The translations under genes were made by a program, and so were the position numbers. 64,000 nt of DNA from Mayamaea pseudoterrestris (Eukaryota; Bacillariophyta; Bacillariophyceae; Sellaphorales; Sellaphoraceae), in contig BROI01000003.1 in assembly GCA_027923505.1 (NCBI GenBank), positions 186,001 through 250,000 on the forward strand, given 5' to 3'. Below are positions 60,737 to 64,000 of this stretch, one piece after another; position 1 is the stretch's first letter; every line of letters starts with the position of its first letter. Under the pieces are notes generated by a model. It did not search any database, was not told where the DNA came from, and saw only the letters and a program-made list of their open reading frames with translations.

Positions 60737-61453
60737 ATGACGAGTCAAGTTAAAATCATGAGCTCCTCCCGCCGCATGGTCCGCACCTTGGCCAACCGCG
60801 TGACGGTGGATTGGTAAGTCGGAGAGAGAGTGAAAATGATGAATAAATGAATCAAGAAGAGCGTTAGAGTAAATGTAGCAGCAGCAGCTTGAAGGTGGTA
60901 GATCGCCCGCCTTCATTGGCAGTTTTTGCTCCAGTTAGTTTATCGTTCCTCTTTCACTCATCATTACTATTTTCCAATACATATATTCAGGTCACGCCCC
61001 CAATTTTCCTGCAGCCCCGAAGTCACTTCCAAGTTCAACAAGCTCAAGGCGTGGGTGTCCATGAGCGAGGCCACCTTTGAAAAGTACCAGTCGCCGCCGT
61101 CGTCCATTGACTTTGGAGCGGCCAAGCAGTCGGTCCGCGACCAGGAACTGGTCGACATGCTCGAGTCGTTTTATCAATCGTCCAAACCTCCCGCTGAAAC
61201 ATACGAGGTTCCGAGTGCCGAAATGACCGAGGCGGATGTCAAGATTGACTTTTTGAAGCAGGTCGACGCGTTGAACAAGGAGTTTTTGCCTGTCCTTGAA
61301 GAAGAAATGGAGTTTCAAAAGAATAACCGCACCACCAAAGATACCACCATCTTTGACATGAAGGTCAATTACCCATTGATTCATGAGGAGATTGAAGACG
61401 AGTTGGAGCGACGCGAGTGGTTCAAGGATACTGGAATTGGTGCCAACAAGTAG
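60737..61453 (+). CDS. probable mitochondrial ATP synthase subunit d
   Basis: Two exons, 60737-60813 and 60991-61453, give 179 residues; the 177-nt intron runs from GTAAGT at 60814 to TATTCAG at 60990. The splice makes VTVDW-SRPQF. Start at ATG 60737 (TTCACC-ATG). A basic start (SSSRRMVRTLANR) suits mitochondrial import. Features of the d subunit family are a conserved early Trp, KLKAWVSMSEATFEKYQSPP, the P-x-S-I-D-F then AAKQSVRDQELVDMLESFY block, and a charged helical remainder (LKQVDALNKEFLPVLEEEME). Subunit d is part of the peripheral stalk of F1Fo. Identity rests on pattern rather than strong motifs, so another stalk protein is possible. Confidence 0.6.
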
Positions 61454-61542
61454 ACTAGCATAAGGCGTAGGGTAGTCTATTAATGAATGCGTTACTCAAC
61501 GTATGGTACATTTAACTTGCGCGCGCTGCAGCGGTATCTCTA

Positions 61543-63606
61543 CTACCAGTCATACATTCCTTCCAATTGCGACTCGTTTTCAGTTTCATGGTTGCGCCTC
61601 GCCTTCCAGAGTAGATTTTGGCGCTCGTGTTTCGAAAGGAACCTGGCTTCGTTCGCCGGGCCAACATACTGGCAGCCAGACGCGCCAGTCTGGATGATGC
61701 ATCGCCACTTGCGATCCAGTTCCGTCAAGTCAAGTCCGTTCGACTCGGGAATGGTCCAGTAGGTAATGGCGCAGGCGGCAAAGCTGGCGTAGCCCGACAG
61801 CAGAAACATGTGCAGCACGCTGACGCGGTGAAACGCAACAGATGCCAACAACGCACCCAGCTTGCCCGAGGCGGCAGCCACACCGTGACAAGTCGTGCGC
61901 ACCTGCGTCGGAAAGATTTCGGCGGGTATCAGGAAGGTTGTGGCGTTTGGTCCAAGCTGACCAAAAAACGATGACCCCAAGTAGAGCGCCACCAGCAGCG
62001 ACGGCGAAAGCGTTTCGTAGGAGAATCCAACACTGACGAATAAGACTCCCGTTAGCAAAAAGCCATATAGTTGCAACCGAAAGCGCCCAATCGCCTCATG
62101 ATCTAGCAACAAGGCCGCTCCAAAATATCCACAGAGCGCCACCAACGAGTTGAGCGTGGCGGCTTGGGCAAACTGCCACAACGACGTTGTTTCTTGGCCC
62201 GTCAGTGCCAATATAAAGGTGCTTTGAAAGAGCTTGTTGCCGTAAAAGGCAACGTCCCACAGCATCCAGCAAAACGACACGCCAAAGAGGCGGACGCCAA
62301 AGTGTTGAAGCAGCAACATGTTGGTGCTAGCTTGCGGTGTTTTGGCGTTGCCATGTTCGGTCTCTTCGTACATTGGCGCTTCATTTAACATGACGTAAGC
62401 ATCATCCACATCATGATCATATCGGACAGCGACGGATGGCGCCGATAGCGAGCTAACGGAGCTCGACGACGGACTCGGTTGCGGCAGCGGCCGGTGATTG
62501 CTGGCATGTTGCTGCAAAAGTATCGCTGGTGCAGCAGCAGCAGCAGACAAGGTTGCGTCGTGATTGTCTTGGTGCTCGTGTCCTCTGGTAGAGCAAATAA
62601 CGTTGGCTGATGCTTGTTGCTCGCCTTGGTGCAGCGTCAATGCTGCCGCCAGCATGTGTTGCTCTCGCTCATCCTTGTCCGTTTGCCAGGCTTGCGACTC
62701 GCTCAAATGTTGACACCGACTCACCAAGACGTACGTCAACACGATTGCACCAATGCCATACATACAGCTCCATATGAATTGGAGGCGCGCCTTGTCGTAG
62801 TTTTCGGCGCCGTTGCTGGTTTGGCCCGTCAGAAGGAGCAGCACCATCATGACGAGCGAGTTGCAAAAAATACCCACGCCCTGCATGCAAAAGACGAGTT
62901 GGACGGCTCGACCGCGGTTCTGCTTTATTGCGTTTTCATTGTTTGGTTTTACTATTCCGTCATGTGTTGATTGCTGGCGCCTCGCTTCGGTTGCTGCAGA
63001 TTGTTGTTCGTTTTCTATGGTTCGCTCCGACGCTGAACTTGCCGAAAGCGGATACTCGCCTCCCACTCCAATGCCAAAGACGAACAAGAGTATTACCATG
63101 CACTGCACTAATTGTTTCGGACGAGATACCAATGATACGCTTGCCAGTGTCAAACCAATCGCACCCGTCGCCATGAGACTCGCCGTGGCAATGGATCCAC
63201 TCCGTCGACCAACGCGATTCGCCAGCAACCCAAAACCAACCATGCCAAACATGACACCAACAATGACACTATACGTCAGTGACTGCACGAGAGTGATGGA
63301 ACATTCGTCATTAGTGTCAAAGCAACTCGGCATGATTTCACTCCACAGCGGCTGCAGCAGCCCCAAGCTAAAGAGCATGTAGGATTCACCAAACAGTCCG
63401 AGACCCGGCCAAGCGCTTTCATTGAGCCAATTTTGAAACAGTAGTGAATATGAGTTTGAGCTGTTGGAGTTGCCATCCATGCTGCTTTGGTGGTAATGGC
63501 AGTTGTTGTCTGGTGCGGCATCATGCTGATGGGCAGCAGCAATTGAGATGGATCGATTATCGCGAGTCAAGCTCTCGTCTGAAGAAATTATATTCGACGC
63601 CATCAT
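61543..63606 (-). CDS. PHO84-like phosphate transporter (MFS)
   Basis: 687 residues from ATG 63606. A 12-helix major facilitator. The phosphate:proton symporter signature is GIGVGGEYPLSASSASE. Other family blocks are FGESYMLFSLGLLQPLW, GMVGFGLLANRVGRRSGS, FCWMLWDVAFYGNKLFQSTF, FGQLGPNATTFLIPAEIFP, VRTTCHGVAAASGKLGALL and YWTIPESNGLDLTELD. The central loop is very long (~170 residues; Ser, His and Ala-rich: QPSPSSSSVSSLSAPS), larger than the ~60 residues usual in yeast Pho84. That loop could carry regulation by phosphorylation or ubiquitin (inference). The role is likely uptake of inorganic phosphate across the plasma or plastid membrane. Confidence 0.88.
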   Translation of the reverse strand: MMASNIISSDESLTRDNRSISIAAAHQHDAAPDNNCHYHQSSMDGNSNSSNSYSLLFQNWLNESAWPGLGLFGESYMLFSLGLLQPLWSEIMPSCFDTNDECSITLVQSLTYSVIVGVMFGMVGFGLLANRVGRRSGSIATASLMATGAIGLTLASVSLVSRPKQLVQCMVILLFVFGIGVGGEYPLSASSASERTIENEQQSAATEARRQQSTHDGIVKPNNENAIKQNRGRAVQLVFCMQGVGIFCNSLVMMVLLLLTGQTSNGAENYDKARLQFIWSCMYGIGAIVLTYVLVSRCQHLSESQAWQTDKDEREQHMLAAALTLHQGEQQASANVICSTRGHEHQDNHDATLSAAAAAPAILLQQHASNHRPLPQPSPSSSSVSSLSAPSVAVRYDHDVDDAYVMLNEAPMYEETEHGNAKTPQASTNMLLLQHFGVRLFGVSFCWMLWDVAFYGNKLFQSTFILALTGQETTSLWQFAQAATLNSLVALCGYFGAALLLDHEAIGRFRLQLYGFLLTGVLFVSVGFSYETLSPSLLVALYLGSSFFGQLGPNATTFLIPAEIFPTQVRTTCHGVAAASGKLGALLASVAFHRVSVLHMFLLSGYASFAACAITYWTIPESNGLDLTELDRKWRCIIQTGASGCQYVGPANEARFLSKHERQNLLWKARRNHETENESQLEGMYDW

Positions 63607-64000
63607 ATCCTACGATGAAATGGCTGTGAGTAAACAGAGTCTTGACAATGTATACGCTGCGTCCGTCGTTCTTTTGTAGGCCATGGTCGACATTGGCGAT
63701 TGTCTTGCCTTACACGTCTCACTGGCAACTTGACTGTTAGTTTTCATTCCCGCTTACATTCAGCTACCTGCTTGAGCAAATGACTTGGCTCGGGCAGGGC
63801 ATTGTAGAGTACATCCACAGTGGGTTGTAAATAAGCAGATAAAGTTCACATTTACTTTTTTAGATTTTGTGTCAGTAGCCTGGCAAGGGTAAGCCAACTG
63901 CAAACTCATCCCATTTGCTTACAGGCAATGCGCGTTGCGCCGCTTTTAGCACTGCTGCTCCTGCGTTTTGTGCTATCCTAGCAGGTTGCTTCGTACACAC
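63607..64000. other. end of window, no gene seen
   Basis: 394 bp upstream of the phosphate transporter. It should hold that promoter. No frame of interest. Confidence 0.45.

Noticed and set aside
60572-60916. Minus-strand frame across the ATP synthase d first exon and intron
   Set aside because: It overlaps a well-supported exon and intron on the other strand and has no domain.

Overview
The window looks like nuclear DNA of a diatom, probably a pennate one. The evidence is a fucoxanthin-chlorophyll a/c protein gene with an ASA-FAP plastid-targeting motif, a gene with the diatom-expanded domain I recall as DUF6824, a single-pass leucine-rich-repeat protein of the kind common in pennate diatoms, a silaffin-like secreted protein, and short GT-AG introns (about 70-290 nt). 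Genes are dense, about one per 1.6 kb, on both strands. Many are head-to-head pairs sharing short upstream regions (copine/CPI1, SAYSvFN protein/dehydrogenase, amino-acid transporter/TBCC, E2-like protein/serine acetyltransferase). Several true starts lie inside longer open frames; I chose ATG codons, usually in an ACC-ATG context.

Layout. 0-19.9 kb: a MYND-finger protein, a TLC-domain membrane protein, a five-exon copine, cycloeucalenol cycloisomerase, a SAYSvFN protein, a D-2-hydroxyacid dehydrogenase, an SLC38-like transporter, tubulin cofactor C, an unknown membrane protein, a CPBP protease, an LRR protein and a histidine phosphatase. 19.9-34.3 kb: a run of secreted or low-complexity genes. 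These are a His/Ser/Lys-rich silaffin-like protein, an F-box/ankyrin-like protein, two secreted and four non-secreted LEA-like amphipathic-repeat proteins, an acidic coiled-coil protein with a thioredoxin-like SH3BGR domain, and a bacterial-type quinone-dependent D-lactate dehydrogenase. 34.6-41.3 kb: organelle genes (E2-like PDH subunit lacking the catalytic His, serine acetyltransferase, an FCP, a predicted plastid membrane protein) and SFT2. 41.8-53.5 kb: two signal-peptide coiled-coil genes around a 5.1-kb stretch without a recognisable gene, then a vWA/zinc-finger/alpha-kinase gene that appears frame-shifted in its vWA part. 54.3-64 kb: an M50 protease, an array of imperfect ~50-bp repeats, the DUF6824/helicase-associated protein, an isolated P-type ATPase actuator domain, a VTT-domain protein, a likely ATP synthase d subunit and a PHO84-like phosphate transporter.

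The most distinctive signals are the recurring 11-residue amphipathic repeats (synuclein/LEA type). They occur in several neighbouring small genes and, independently, as 14 back-to-back units at the N terminus of the copine, where one exon encodes exactly three units. The silaffin-like precursor with RxL motifs on both sides of its basic repeat is the best candidate for a diatom-specific wall or silica function.
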